Origin: Azadirachta indica
Taxonomy: Eukaryota > Streptophyta > Magnoliopsida > Sapindales > Meliaceae
Direction of reading: 5' to 3'
Assembly (NCBI GenBank): GCA_022749755.1
Contig: CM040445.1
Location: 4,857,182 to 4,921,181 of the forward strand
DNA length: 64,000 bases
Positions 1-12,150 of this stretch are shown here, piece by piece. The notes under the pieces are model-generated. The model had not been told where the DNA came from, made no database searches, and saw only the letters and a list, made by a program, of their open reading frames with translations. A program made the translations under genes and the position numbers. Within the stretch, counting starts at the first letter, position 1, and each line of letters begins with the position of its first letter.

Positions 1-3000
1 GGTTCACTTAGGGATGCAGAGATTATGCTTGATCAGCTTAGTTTGCTTGGTAAAAAAATCACAATGTCCTTGGCCTATGAGCTTGTGAGTGTTGGAAAAT
101 TGCTTAGTGCATATGTTTTGGCCCATCTATTCTTGTCTAGGGTATTGAAATTTGCAATTGTCTGTTTTGTGCAGATTGGAATTGTTTCTGATGACGAGTT
201 GCTTGATTTGCTTGATTTGGCTTTGTCTTCTGATACTTCGAATACAGTAATAAGGGCCAGGGAACTGATGAGATCAAAAATAGATCCTATGCAACTTATA
301 TCTCAGCTGGCAAACCTCATTATGGACATTCTTGCGGGTAAATGTCAGGAAGATCAGTCCGAAGCTAGTAAAATGTTCTTTGGAAAGCACACTTGTAAGT
401 ACTTATATATCTTGGTAATCATTTCTTTATTTGTAATTGATTATGAAATTTTGATTCAATAAGTGTACATGCTTACAATTAATATATAGTTGAGGACTGT
501 TGACTTCTACATAATGGCTTACTGACTTCACAAGTTAGCACTTAAATTAGTTAATTGAGCATGGGTTAGTCAACAGGACAGGTAAAAAGTCAATTGTTTT
601 TGTGTTACAAGTTGGCATATATTTTTTCTACATGCTGCTGAAGTTATTTAGGCTGTTTCTTGTTGTATTGTGAATTCAACTGCATCTGCTGTCTCCAAAG
701 GATCATTGAGATATCATTTATTTTATAAAATGCTTACTATATTTTGATATTATGTTTTCCTGGCATTAACATGCACACTTGGCTTCCATTTGACATGGGT
801 TTGGATCATATCGCATGATCTCTTGATTCATGATTGTTATCTTTGATATTTCTAAAGCTATATATCTCTTTTAAAAGTTTGAACAAAGTGATAAAGCATT
901 AGTGAATTGAAAATCTTGCAGTACTTTTTTAGTGTTATGCTTATGGCTTTGGGGATTAACATTTTACCTGCATACTTGGTTTGTATCAGCCCTACTTTAG
1001 ACTAATCCAGCGGAAATTTAAAACAAGGAAAATGATGCATTTAAGTATCCATGCTGGAAGCATCAGCTTTATCAGGGGCCATAATTTTCATAGATCAACA
1101 ACCATGTCTCTTGCTCAATAAGTTAAAGTTGAAGCAAATTACTGGAAAACATGCTGTGGGATTACAGGTTTACAAAATGATGATATAGTGAGTTCTCTGC
1201 TGCATATGACTGAATCATATTAGACAGTATTCCGAAATCTTATCCTCCAAAAGTATTAACTGCTGTATAATTTTAACCTTTGAACATGCATTAATGTCAC
1301 TATGTTTACATATTTATTGATTAGTCATGTATATAAAGGCTATACTGTGGTTACTCTCATGTAACTTGAATTTCTCCTTTATTTTCACTATTTTCTGAGT
1401 GTTGGAATTGCAATTTTCTGTCTCATAGCTGAAGCGGATATGCAGAAATTGAGTCATGCATTGAAAATACTTTCTGAATCAGAAAAACAGTTGAGAATGT
1501 CAAAGCATCAAACTACATGGCTCACCGTAGCTCTTCTGCAGCTAAGCTCTGCGGAGTCTTCCTTAGATTTAAAGAATTCCAAGCTGTGTTTGAGAAATGG
1601 ACATGACAGAGGTCATATAGGTTACACTTACTGCTAGTTGTAATTGATTTGTTTATTTCATATTTCTCTCTCTCACTAACCTATACTTTTTTCAGTTAGT
1701 TGAATGAGGTAAATTTTCCATATTAAAGTATTTTCTTGTTTGGATTTAGATAGTAGTTCTCCTTGCGTAGTATCACCTGGGGAGAGCTTGAAGCATCTTG
1801 TTTCCTGTTCATGTGATGACAATAAATCAAATAAATTAGGACAGGAGGATTTTAAAGGAACATTGGAATTGTTATGGCAGAGAGCTATAGAATTATGCCA
1901 ATCCAATTCGCTCAAGAATTTCCTAAGGAAGCAAGGGAAGCTGTCTTCTCTTCGTGTTAATCAAGGTATGAATATGGTAATTAATTAATTAATTTTGTGC
2001 TTTAAAACATCTATTCCGTGTGAACTGATGATTGACTGATAGTTTTTATACCAGGTCTGGCAGTTGCTGAGTTGGAATTCCACCATCCTAACTATGTGTC
2101 TAGGGCTGAAAAGTCCTGGAAATTGATTGCAAGTGCACTTCAGTCAGTATTGGGTTGTAATGTAGAAATAAGGTTACTTTGTACTCCTATCTCAAACCGT
2201 GCCAAAATAAGGAAGCCATCTTTTAGCTTTTTTGGTTGTTCGAGAAGAATGCAGCTGAAGTCTCAATCAACCACTGAGCATGGAAGTGATTCTGACAATT
2301 CTGATTACATCTCTGAAAAACCTATGATCAAGGACAGACGTACTCTAACTTGTTCCTCAGATTGTGGGTCTCAGATGTCACATAGCTGTTATCACAGAAC
2401 AGAAGTGATGAGAGCTTTGAGAAATAGTGAAGGAAATGTCCTAAGCACTGGGACAGCTTCATCTTACAGATCAACACAAGATGATTTGTCAAAGGCCCCT
2501 GGTTCTGGAATCAATTCTGTAAAGAGAAATGAATGTGAGTGCCAGGTTCCATCAATTCAAGAACCAGAAAATAAGCCAAGCTGCTTTGCTAGAACTTTGA
2601 GGTTTCAGAAGAAGTTACATGCTTCTGGCACTTCTGAAGTGGTTTGTGCAAATAGCAAGCTTGCATTGTCTATCCCCGGGAAGACATCTTTTGATACATA
2701 TATCTGCGTTGATGATCCTTATGTTTTCTATGGCAACTCAAGTAATTACACTAACAGCTTCAGAGACGAGGATGGGTAAGAGGTTTAAAAGTGTTTTCTC
2801 CTTTTTCTGTTTTCTTCTGACTTCATGAGATGCACTTACGCCAGTATTATTTTTTAACAAAAGCTGACTGCATGTTCACTTTTTGGTGTTGTATATGGAA
2901 AAAGATTAGTTCCTGCACAAGCAAACCATGTGCTGAAGTTATCAGGAGAACATGCTGGTGCTAAGCATCTTGTCCTTTCTGACCTTGTTAAACCCTCTCT

Positions 3001-3837
3001 GGTTTATGTTCATATTTGATGACTGTATTCTGACTAAATGATGGCTGATATTCAGACCAGGATGTTTTTTCCTTTACAAAGATTCACGTCTCAATTTCCT
3101 TTTTGGCAGATTGAGAGAGAATTCAGACGTACTTTGTTGGAGAACCCCAACATTTGCCCTAAAGAAGGTAACAGTATTAGAATGCTTTGGGAAAGGTTAA
3201 TAGCCTAATGTACAGTTTCAGAAAGAAAAAAGAAAAAAAGAGAACAAATGCATAATGGCCACATTAGCGTGTGCTGGCCGATTTTAGTTTCTCATTTCAT
3301 TTATGCTCTATATCTCTTCTCTAAACGTTGCTTAGCTAAAGTTCATTCTAAATTCTGCTTATCTACTCGTTTGCCTCAAACTTGAGATGTTATGTGCACA
3401 TGTAAACATGAAGCAACCTATGCAAATCTCAGTGCCTAGGGGTTCAGACATGTCTGCATGTCTGCACATGGGTATGTTTGTTGGTGGTTGGGAGTCAATC
3501 TATGTTACAGACTGCATATAGCTCCTAAAGCATAGGAAATTACTACCATAGAATAACTTCAACTTCATCTCCAACACCATAGGAACTCTGCCTGCTGCTT
3601 TTTGAAATTAAATTGTTAAATTGCGAATTTCGGCTATTTCACATGCATTCAACAAGAAGGTAGTGAAAGTAAACTTAAAATCCCTAATTTTACAACGAAA
3701 ACAATTTTTCTATTGTGATCACTCACATGAGGTGTGTTGATTCTCTAGGCCTGGCAGATGGCGCATCAACGAAAAAGGTCAAACGTAGTGGACTTCATTC
3801 TTCCCTGTACGTCGGCCAAGTAAAAGGTCAAACGTAG
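1..3837 (+). CDS. STICHEL-like protein (DNA polymerase III gamma/tau-like), 3' part
   Basis: The 5' end lies outside the window. Exons read by eye: 1-84, 175-394, 1429-1611, 1750-1965, 2055-2775, 2905-3001, 3110-3167, 3749-3837. They give 555 residues in one open frame with GT-AG introns. The first residues (GSLRDAEIMLDQL, then a DDELLDLLDLAL helix) match the region just after the AAA+ clamp-loader module of the STICHEL family, which resembles bacterial DnaX. STICHEL controls trichome branching in Arabidopsis; the role of the STICHEL-like paralogues is poorly known. The long 2055-2775 exon is the divergent plant C-terminal region with basic and serine-rich stretches. The last exon contains a 49-bp tandem duplication (3773-3870) that shifts the frame and brings the stop to 3835-3837. 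Which paralogue (STI-like 2, 3 or 4) this is cannot be settled here. Confidence 0.82.
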
Positions 3838-3870
3838 TGGACTTCATTCTTCCCTGTACGTCGGCCAAGT
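3773..3870 (+). repeat. 49-bp tandem duplication across the STICHEL-like stop codon
   Basis: Two perfect adjacent copies, 3773-3821 and 3822-3870, both beginning AAAAGGTCAAACG and ending TCGGCCAAGT. Because 49 is not a multiple of three, the second copy is read in another frame and stops at 3835-3837. With a single copy the frame would instead run on for about eleven more residues to a TGA just after 3900. Confidence 0.9.
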
Positions 3871-6614
3871 AGCTCTACTTTCGATGGCCACTGCCAAAAA
3901 TATTTGATGGATGCTTTGGATCATCAGATATACAGAAATATTGCACATTTTGTAAGTATAGGCTGCAGAATATGTATTCATGTTTTGGTGGAATGGAAGT
4001 CGGAGAAACCAGGGCAAAATGTAATACTAATAATTATATATAGCATTTCGTTTGTTTTATAGAACAGATGAAGAGCAAGTTTGTGTTGAGATAATGACAT
4101 ATTTCTTCCTTACATTGCCCCAACAAACATCTGAATTCAGTAGTTTTACGGGGTGGATAAAAGAAACCTGATGAAGTTCAAAGACTCGAAACTAATATAT
4201 ACATATATATATATATATAATCAACAAAAGATAACAATAATATTACACGTAAAGGCTAGTTTATGATTATCATAAAAAAACACATAGGTATTAAATAATT
4301 GCCTTGCCATTAGTTCTTAAATCTTTTCTAATATGTATTGTAGCACGTTATTGATTTATTTTTAATTAAAAAGATTGATCTTAAAAAATATTTTCAACGA
4401 CTTTAAATTAAAGTGATAATAATGATGCGGCACTCCAGAATGGTGGAAGCTAATTCATCTTTCAAATGCTTCAGCATAACACACATGGTGAGAAATGCAT
4501 TGCTGAATAGATTATTGATAATATAAACCTAAACAAAATTGAAATAATCAATATGACATAAATAAGAAATTTAAATAAAATAAAGCCTAATAAAATAAAT
4601 TAAAAACTCTTAAAAATTGTCCTACATCACTTGAATTCATGATAAAATAATACATTGGAAAAAATCTGAATTTTATTGATAAAAGATAAGTAAATAAAAT
4701 TAACATAATAACCTCTCTATTTATACAAGCGTAAATTTATTATGCAAGGATGTACATGTTTTAATACGTTGGAGAAGCACCAAGAGCCGTTAGTGTGAGC
4801 GGTTTGAACGGTCATGTGAAGTAAGCCAGTTATGCAGGTTCCTTTAAGGGGCAGGGTCGGCCTAAAGATGCGAGGCCCGGCATCTGCTCCGCGAGTTCGA
4901 TTTTGAGACGGTTGATGTCGGATTGCGAAATGTCCTTCACTGAGAGAGACAGCCGTTCTCGATGGGTACCAGAAAATTTTGGAAGCTGCAAAACTGAGAT
5001 ACGGACATATAGTACTTATAGTGAGCATCGTGCAAAGTACGTTTAATTTAAATAATCTTTTATTATTAAGCTCGCGTACAGAATATAAATATTTAAAAAT
5101 ATATATTATATATTTATCTGATAATTTTTTATTTTTTTCCATGATTTGGTTAAAACAAAACATATTATTACAAGGAAAAGAAATTCATTATATATATATA
5201 TATATCTTCTTATTATTATTGTTAATATTATTATAATTATAATTAATCATTACAATATGTAGTTATTAAAAATAGATTATTTATTTAATAAAGTTCATAT
5301 AAAAATTTGGTATGCATCTATAAGAGTTGATACGAGGATTTTGCAAGCTTTGCACAATCGTTCAAAGTGTAAATAGGTGCATTCGAAATGGTCGAATAGC
5401 TCAAATCAAGACTTTTCCTTCTGCATAATCTGATGTTATGTCAAAGGGTGAAACCACTTAGAGTTACTAGAAATGTCAAAATGTAAATGTCCACTGCTTG
5501 TTTCTCATACAACTCATTTTGCCTTCAACAAACCCTCAACTCAAATTATCTCTCCGACGGCCTAGGAAACCTTGAGAATGGTGAAATGTACACTGCTTGT
5601 TTCTCGGACAACTACTTTGCTCACCTCTTTTTGCTCCTTGAATACTTTTGATCTCAGAATACCACCGAGTTAGTCCGCAAACTCCTTACAAAACAAATCA
5701 AAGATCAGACAGGAGTCGCCACTTCTGTGACCTTTTTTCGATACTTAAGTCAATGTCTAATCGGAGAGAAAAAAGTGAGGGCATAGGTATCTTCCTCTAA
5801 AAGTAAGGAAAAATGTGGAGAATGTCAAGGTGGTGAAGGAAAACCTAAGAAATGGTCAGTATAAGACAAAAGGTCAACGGAGTAAACTACAAAAAGGATG
5901 AACAGTGCTATCTACAATGTGTTTACTGTACATTAATGGAGGTTTTTTATGGTGGACGTGTGGGCAAAAACGAGAGGAAAGAGAGAAAATCCTTTTGGAG
6001 AAAATAACCCTTCTTTCTTAGAAATGTAGTGAATGAGTTGTCCCCTGTTAAAATTAGAAAAATATATTTTTATATGAAATAAAAATCCTTGAATATGATT
6101 AGATGGAGAGTGTTGCCCTAATCTTAACCTTTACCTTTACACATGTTCTCCCATTATTAGTTTTTAGTGGTCCCTTACTTAAGTAACACTTAGTTAAATA
6201 GAATAGGTGGGCCAAACTTTATCCAAACCCTTTACACGTATCAACCTTTTGCTAGCTATAGAGATTATATTATCCTTTAGCGGATAGGTGGCGTATCCTC
6301 ATTTGTACCAGTTGGTGCATAATCCTCATTTGGACTTTGTGCAGTTAACATCTGGGTTTTGCATAGTATTTGCATAGTATTTGGCAGAATCCTACTACCT
6401 ATTGATCTTGTTGGTAGCCTGCCTGTTGCCTTGATTAGAGGTTGTCTGCTACCTTTTGAATGTAGGTCACAAGATATTATTGGTGCAAAATATGGTTCAA
6501 TGGGTATTATAAAGGCACACGGAGGTGGGCATTAGTGCCTCTGGGCATCTAGGTGACCATACTCCTTCATTTACGAGGGCTAATTAGTTTATCAAAGCTG
6601 GTTCGAACATTTCT
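3871..6614. other. AT-rich intergenic DNA, no gene recognised
   Basis: Holds the 3' flank of the STICHEL-like gene, a short (AT)n run near 4197-4220, another near 5190-5205, and AT-rich sequence with scattered short open frames. A GC-richer island at about 4780-5000 can be read as short peptide fragments, but I could not assign it to a family. The tract at about 5330-6500 looks like decayed repeat sequence; I found no termini. Confidence 0.6.
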
Positions 6615-6881
6615 GGGCGAGGATAATGCCCATTATCCCCCTACTTTTCAATCCAATACTCAATTAACCCATATATATTTTTTAATATCCCATCACCTCC
6701 TTGATTTTTTTTTTTTTCGATTTTGCCCTTCAATTCAATTGGTTTACAAAATGGTAAAATAAAAAAATTTGAAATATTAAAGGGTAAAATCGAAATTCAA
6801 GGGGGTGATAGAATATTAAAGAAAATATAAGGGGTAATAGAGCATTAACTCAAAAAATAAGAGGGTAATGGGCATTCTCCC
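6615..6881. mobile_element. Foldback MITE of about 267 bp
   Basis: The two halves are imperfect reverse complements. The left half starts at about 6615 and reads GGATAATGCCCATTATCCCC. The right half ends at about 6881, and its complement reads GGGAGAATGCCCATTACCCT. The match continues through the TTTAATAT and TATCACC blocks to the centre near 6740, so the arms are about 115-120 bp. There is no coding capacity. The exact ends and the target duplication are not clear, so the superfamily is not assigned. Confidence 0.65.
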
Positions 6882-7564
6882 TTTCCAGGCATATTGGAGC
6901 ATCATTTCCTTTATCTTTGCATACGTACCACAATATATGGCTATGTTCATTATGCATGCTATAGTATATGACTGCGCTTATCATATGTGCCATGATATAT
7001 TCTATACTTCTAACATGTGCCACGGTATATGGCCACAAGAAGTGGTGTTCACTGTTGATAACTACTCGACATATAGCGAGGAGTCCAACTTGAGGTTATG
7101 TAGTCGTATGGAAGCAGGGCTCTTGGCTTGCTCTATACTGAGATGGTCGCAAGGAACATCATCTATTACGGTGCTGACTAGAATTCTTGTGAACTTATGT
7201 TTCGTCACGTGTCCACTCATATTTTTTCCCACAACAATAAGTTTTCTTAATTAGAATAGCTATATCTGTTAGTGGATATATTCTTAATTATTAAGAACTT
7301 ACCTTAACTAAACGAGAGTTGAAGGCTTTGTTTCCTAAGACCTTGATATTCAACCTTTAATTGGTATTGGTTTCAAAGTATTTGTGTGCTTCAATATACG
7401 AATGATATTTATTTTTTCTTCATTTGAACTTCACATTGTGTAAGAACAACAATTAGTATTATCAGATTGTAAGAACTAATAAGACTCAGATGTTAAATCC
7501 TCGTGCTTTGATAAGTTAAGTTTAGCACCTCAAACTAATTAACGCACCATTAATTGTTAATATT

Positions 7565-8322
7565 TCATAACTTGTACTATGGATGCCGACACTCGTTCCC
7601 TGATTGTTTAATGAGAGCCGTCAAATGTCATGATTGTGGGTAAGCTTATTGTTGTTTGTGGCTATGGAGATGTTAGAAAACATTGCACTGCTTCTCTTAA
7701 GGTTGGTAGTGCATGCCCATGTAATTGCCACATAAATCAATCCAATATGTGCTCTTCAAGCCTTATTGGATAGAATTTTAGTCCTAATCCTGGAAGATGT
7801 CATCTCTGAAGCTGATATCTTTGTCACCACAATAAGCAACACAGATATAATTATGGTTTATCACGTGACGCAGATTAAGAATAATGCGGTTGTGTGTAAC
7901 ATCAGCCATTTCAACAATGAGATCGACTGCATGGATTAGAAACTTGCCATGATATTAAGTGCATCATAATCAGGCCTCAAACTGATCGTTGGCTATTCTC
8001 TGAGACGAACAAATTAGGCATCATTGTTCTTGCAGAAGGACATCTTATGAATTTGGTATGGACAACCCCAGCTTTGTTATGTTGTGCTCGTTCACAAATC
8101 AGTTGATTGCTTGGCTTGAGCTGTGGAAAGAAAAAGGAACAGGAAAATATGAGAAGAAGGTGTATCCGTGTATGTGTTGCCTAAGCACTTGGATAAGAAG
8201 GTAGCAGAGCTTTAAGCTTATTGGTGCTAAACTTACGAAGCTCACTCCTGAGCAAGTTGCTCACATTGGCGTTCTTGTTGAAGGTCCTTATAAACCTCCT
8301 TATGATGGCAGGTATTACCAAG
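7565..8322 (+). pseudogene. S-adenosylhomocysteine hydrolase pseudogene
   Basis: Conceptual translation across several frames recovers the C-terminal half of AdoHcy hydrolase (SAHH/HOG1). In order: a YGCRHSLPD block (about 7575-7605), an NAD-binding stretch like VVCGYGDV (about 7645-7670), EADIFVTT-like (about 7810-7835), QTDRW (about 7980), ETNKLGIIVLAEG (about 8005-8042), then near the end LTPEQVAHIGV and VEGPYKP (about 8240-8300). Frame changes and stops occur throughout, so it cannot encode the enzyme. No intron is visible in the stretch, which may fit a retrocopy, but plant SAHH genes have few introns, so this is weak. The N-terminal half is missing or too decayed to see. Confidence 0.85.
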
Positions 8323-8795
8323 AAAGTCAAGGAAGGCTGTTCGTTGTTTTTTCTATTGGCTGTTGGGCTCTGTTTCCGTGGATTCTTGTTGATGAAGTTT
8401 TTGTTGAATTAAAGGGTGCATTTAGGCTCATGCTCATCATGTTGGATAATTTGTACCATATAGTAATTGTAGCTTGTAAGGTTTTGGTTTATCTTTTTAT
8501 GTTGTCTTCGTTCCTTCTACTCAAAATGAATCAAGCACGAATGAGCAATTTCATTAGCTTTTAGATGCTGTTTACTAATTTTTCATTTTTTTGTCTTATT
8601 AAAATTCTTTGTAGACATAATTCATTTAAAATAAATTAATAAATAAAGAATTATGTAAGAGATTAGAGAAGGTTATACTTATAGCAAAATATATATAAAC
8701 CTTACTCCTAACCCAACTATTTATAAAGTAGTAGATATTGAGCCAAAACCCAAATCTGGCTAAACTTAGAGATCTAAACATGTTTCACGAACATG
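8323..8795. other. Flank between SAHH pseudogene and MULE
   Basis: Possibly the remnant 3' UTR of the pseudogene followed by AT-rich DNA. No gene seen. Confidence 0.4.
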
Positions 8796-9435
8796 TAAAT
8801 TGTAGAAAAATTTATAAAAATGCTCACTGTTCACCCTAAGTTTTCTAAACTAACTACTATTTAAAATTGTTTTAACAAAATGATCAAGAAATTTTTTTGG
8901 ACAAAATTGCCCCTAGACCAAAAAATTAACATTTTCTTTTTTTTTTTCAATGTCTTGCTTCTCTCTTCTTTCTTCCTTCCTTCTTCTTCTAATTTCTTTC
9001 GTCTTCCTTAATACAGAGATTTTTTCATCTTCCTTCCTTAATTTTTCGTTTCATTTCAATTGAAAGAAATCAACCAAATATTAAAGTACAAACAAGTAGG
9101 TGATTCTAATTTGAAAAATAAGGGAAGAAAATTTGTTAAAAATATAAAAATTTATATTGTTTATGTATAATTAGAGATTATAGTGATAAAAATTATTATT
9201 GAGATGTATGTTAGTTGTTTAAATGTATTTGGTGTAGATGATTGAGAAAGAGAGAATGAAAATTGAGATTTTGAGAATAAATTTGTGACATAATTTTGAA
9301 CACGGGTAAAATTTGATGTTTGCCTTTATTTTTAAGCAAAATTTGAACAACTTTTATTTTTTTCAAATAATGAAAATTTATCTTTAGTTAAGATTGTGAA
9401 TCTAATATTGTTAACATTGTTGGGTTTTTGTGTAG

Positions 9436-9915
9436 GCATGACAGAGTCAGTGATGATAATTACTGTAGATCGGGGTTCATATGAGCGAACATTAGATGGA
9501 GGTGAAAAATATGTTGATGGGAGACAAAGGGACTTGTGCGTGCAGTGAAACATAACTTATAATGAATTTATACAAATGTTGTATGAGGTATTGGATATTA
9601 CTTTTTTGGAATTTATAATCAAGATAAGGACGATATTTTTGTTGTATACAGAATTAAAGGGGAGGGGGGGCATTTGGCCTCAGATATTACCAATGAATTT
9701 GATTTTTGAGCGTTCATGATTGCTAACAGCCCTTACATGACGAGTAAAAAGAGTTATTGTCTATTATACATCACATTGGATCGTACAGGTAGTGGAGAAC
9801 AAATAAGGGGTTATTATCCATTATATATCATGTTGTATAATTTAAATATGTGTATGTCAGTATTTGTTTATTTATTTTTCCAGAGAAGATGTACTTTTAA
9901 ACCAATAAAATAAAA
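9436..9915 (+). pseudogene. MURA-like N-terminal transposase remnant in left arm
   Basis: Read toward the centre of the element, this tract gives peptide fragments such as LDGGEKYVDGRQRDLCV, then ITYNEFIQMLYEVLDI, then a block around YTELKGRG, broken by in-frame stops. This resembles the N-terminal region of plant MuDR/MURA transposases that precedes the catalytic domain. An inverted copy lies in the right arm (about 10783-11250, minus strand) with similar fragments. No DDE domain is seen. The assignment rests on pattern memory only. Confidence 0.5.
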
Positions 9916-10411
9916 TGAGCCGAGGCATGAAATGTTTTTATTATTGCACCACTTTATTTACTTTAAATGTGTGTTATTGTTTCTAAATTTCATGTTTTGT
10001 ACTTACAGACACAATGTTTATTATTTATTTTTAACTATTTTCGTTTGTATTACTTTTATATGGTTTGTATCTACCCATTACTATGATGTTTACGTATTCA
10101 AGTGTTTCTACTAAATCAAAGAAAATTAATATATCATCAATTTTTTTTTATATTTTGGAGAAATCGAAACTGTAGTTTTAACCAAAAAAATTAATATACC
10201 ATTAGTTTTTCTTCAGATTTTGGAGAAATCAAAACTGTGGTTTTGCTCATGAACCAAAACTGAATGTGATCAAAACCGCTGATTACTTTGCTATTGAAAC
10301 AGCTTTCCCTTATATTTTTCTGGAGTTTCCGAAAAAATTGAAACTACAAATTTGAATGTGTTAAAAAGTTTGGAGGTGAACGAAACTTTGTGGATACTCA
10401 ATAAATATAAA

Positions 10412-10780
10412 GTGTAGTTTCAATCCTATAGTACTCTGCAGTTTCGATCACATGCAAAATTTTTAACACGATCGAAACTGCTGTTTCAATTTTTTCTGGA
10501 CCAATATACAAAAAAGGTAGTTTTGATCACATAGTACTTAGTAGTTTCGATTACATGCAAAATTTTTAACATTATCGAAACTGTAATTTCGATTTGTTCA
10601 GAACTAAAAAAATAGAGAAGATGCAATTTTGATCACACGGTACTTAGAAGTTTCGATCACATATAAACATTTTAATATGATTGAAACTATAGTTTTGATT
10701 TTTTCAGAGAAAGAAAAAATAAGGAAGAGATAATTTCAATTACATACAAACTTTTGTAACATTTGATCATGAGTAATTTT
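10412..10780. repeat. ~104-bp tandem repeat in the MULE spacer
   Basis: Degenerate units start near 10412, 10516, 10620 and 10727 (spacing 104, 104, 107). Each contains a TTTTGATCACA-like box, a TAGTTTCGATCACAT-like box, then a TTTTTAACA..ATCGAAACT box. Related GATCGAAACT motifs occur at 10150-10320 and in the extra part of the right arm near 11450-11520. Confidence 0.75.
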
Positions 10781-10782
10781 TC

Positions 10783-11250
10783 TTTATTTTGCTAGTTTAA
10801 AATTGCATCTTCTCTGGAAAAATGAATAAACAAATACCGACACACATATACTTAAATTATACAACGTGATATATAATAAACAATAACCCTTTATTTGTTC
10901 TTGACTACTTGCACGATCCAATGTGATGTATAATGGATAATAACCCTTTTTGCTCGTCATGTAAAGGTTGTTAACAGTCATGAACGCTCAGAAATCAAAT
11001 TCATTGGTAATATCTGAGGCCAAATGCCCCTCTCCCCTTTAGTTCTGTATACAACAATTATATCGTCCTTATTTTAATTATAAATTCTAAAGGAGTAATA
11101 TTCAATGCCTTATACAATATCTACATAAATTCATTATAAGTTATATTTCACTCCACGCACATGCCCCTTTATCTCCCATCAACATATTTTTCACCTCCAT
11201 CTGATGTTTGCTCCTATGAGCCCCCATATACAATAACTATCATTATTGGC
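10783..11250 (-). pseudogene. MURA-like N-terminal transposase remnant in right arm
   Basis: Inverted counterpart of the left-arm tract. On the minus strand it gives DGGEKYVDGR, NITYNEF, LEFIIKIRTI and ELKGRGAFGLRYY fragments separated by stops. Where the two arms differ, this copy often looks closer to a functional reading, so the arms have decayed independently. Confidence 0.5.
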
Positions 11251-12150
11251 TCTATAATGCCTATGTAAAAACTCAACAATATTAACAAAATTACATACAC
11301 AATTTTAAGTAAGAATAATTTTTCATCATTTAAGAAAAATAAAAATTCCTCAAATTTTACTTAAAAATGAAGGACAAACATCAAATTTTATCCATGCTCG
11401 AAAGTTTCTTTTGAGCACAGCCATTTACCCATGATAAAAGGTAACTTTCGATCATGGGTAATTTTTTTCTCGTGATCGAAACTAACTTTTGATCATAAGG
11501 AAAAAAATCATCTTTGATCAAAACTACGTTACAAATTTATTTTCAAAATCTTAATTTTCATTCTCTCTCTCAATCATCTACACCGAATATATTCAAACAA
11601 CCAACACACACTTCAATAATAATTTTTATCACTATAATTTCTAACCACACACAAACAACATCAATTTTTATATTTTTAATAAATTTTCTTTCCTTATTTT
11701 TCAAATTAAAATCACTGTTTATACTTTAATACTTGGTTGATTTCCTTCAATTGAAATGAAACGAAAAAATAAGTTTGTGGTAAAAAACTTAAAGAAAAAA
11801 TCTTTGTATTAAGGAAGACGAAAGAAATTAGAAGAGGAAGGAAGGAAGGAAGGAAGGAAGGAAGGTGAGAAAAGCAAGACACTGGAAAAAAAAAAAAGAA
11901 AACGTTAATTTTTTGGTTTGGGGATAATTTTGTTAAAAAAAAATCTACTTGATATTTTTTAAAACAATTTTTTTAACAGTAGTCAATTTAGAAAACTTGG
12001 AGTGAATAGTAGACAATTTTGTAAATTTCCCTAAATTGTAACGTGATCGGAGTCTCGAAGACGGGACTGGCGTTGAATAAACAGACGCGTTGATCCGAGT
12101 TCCGAGACCTGATAGCAGTTAGTAGAGACTATCACAGTATCACACAACGG

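Larger units (their letters stand above)
8796..12040. mobile_element. Non-autonomous Mutator-like element with long inverted arms
   Basis: The element spans 8805-12031 (3,227 bp) and is flanked by a perfect 9-bp direct repeat, TAAATTGTA, at 8796-8804 and 12032-12040. The ends are inverted: GAAAAATTTATAAAA on the left, GGGAAATTTACAAAA on the complement of the right. The similarity continues through the arms: left about 8805-9915, right about 10783-12031. Nine-bp target duplications and long terminal inverted repeats beginning with G are the Mutator (MULE) signature. The right arm carries about 100 extra bp (around 11405-11530) and a (GGAA)n run at about 11838-11866. There is no intact transposase, so movement would need one supplied in trans. 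The right end lies 119 bp before the next gene's start codon. Confidence 0.88.

Noticed and set aside
4717..5163. 148-codon minus-strand open frame
   Set aside because: Low-complexity AT-rich start and no recognisable domain; includes the unexplained GC-richer island but no family match.
6868..7254. 128-codon open frame rich in His, Tyr and Met
   Set aside because: Composition reflects repeated CATAT/ATATG words; no domain, no gene context.
10395..10780. CRISPR-like array
   Set aside because: Units are degenerate direct tandem copies without unique spacers, and the genome is a plant's.
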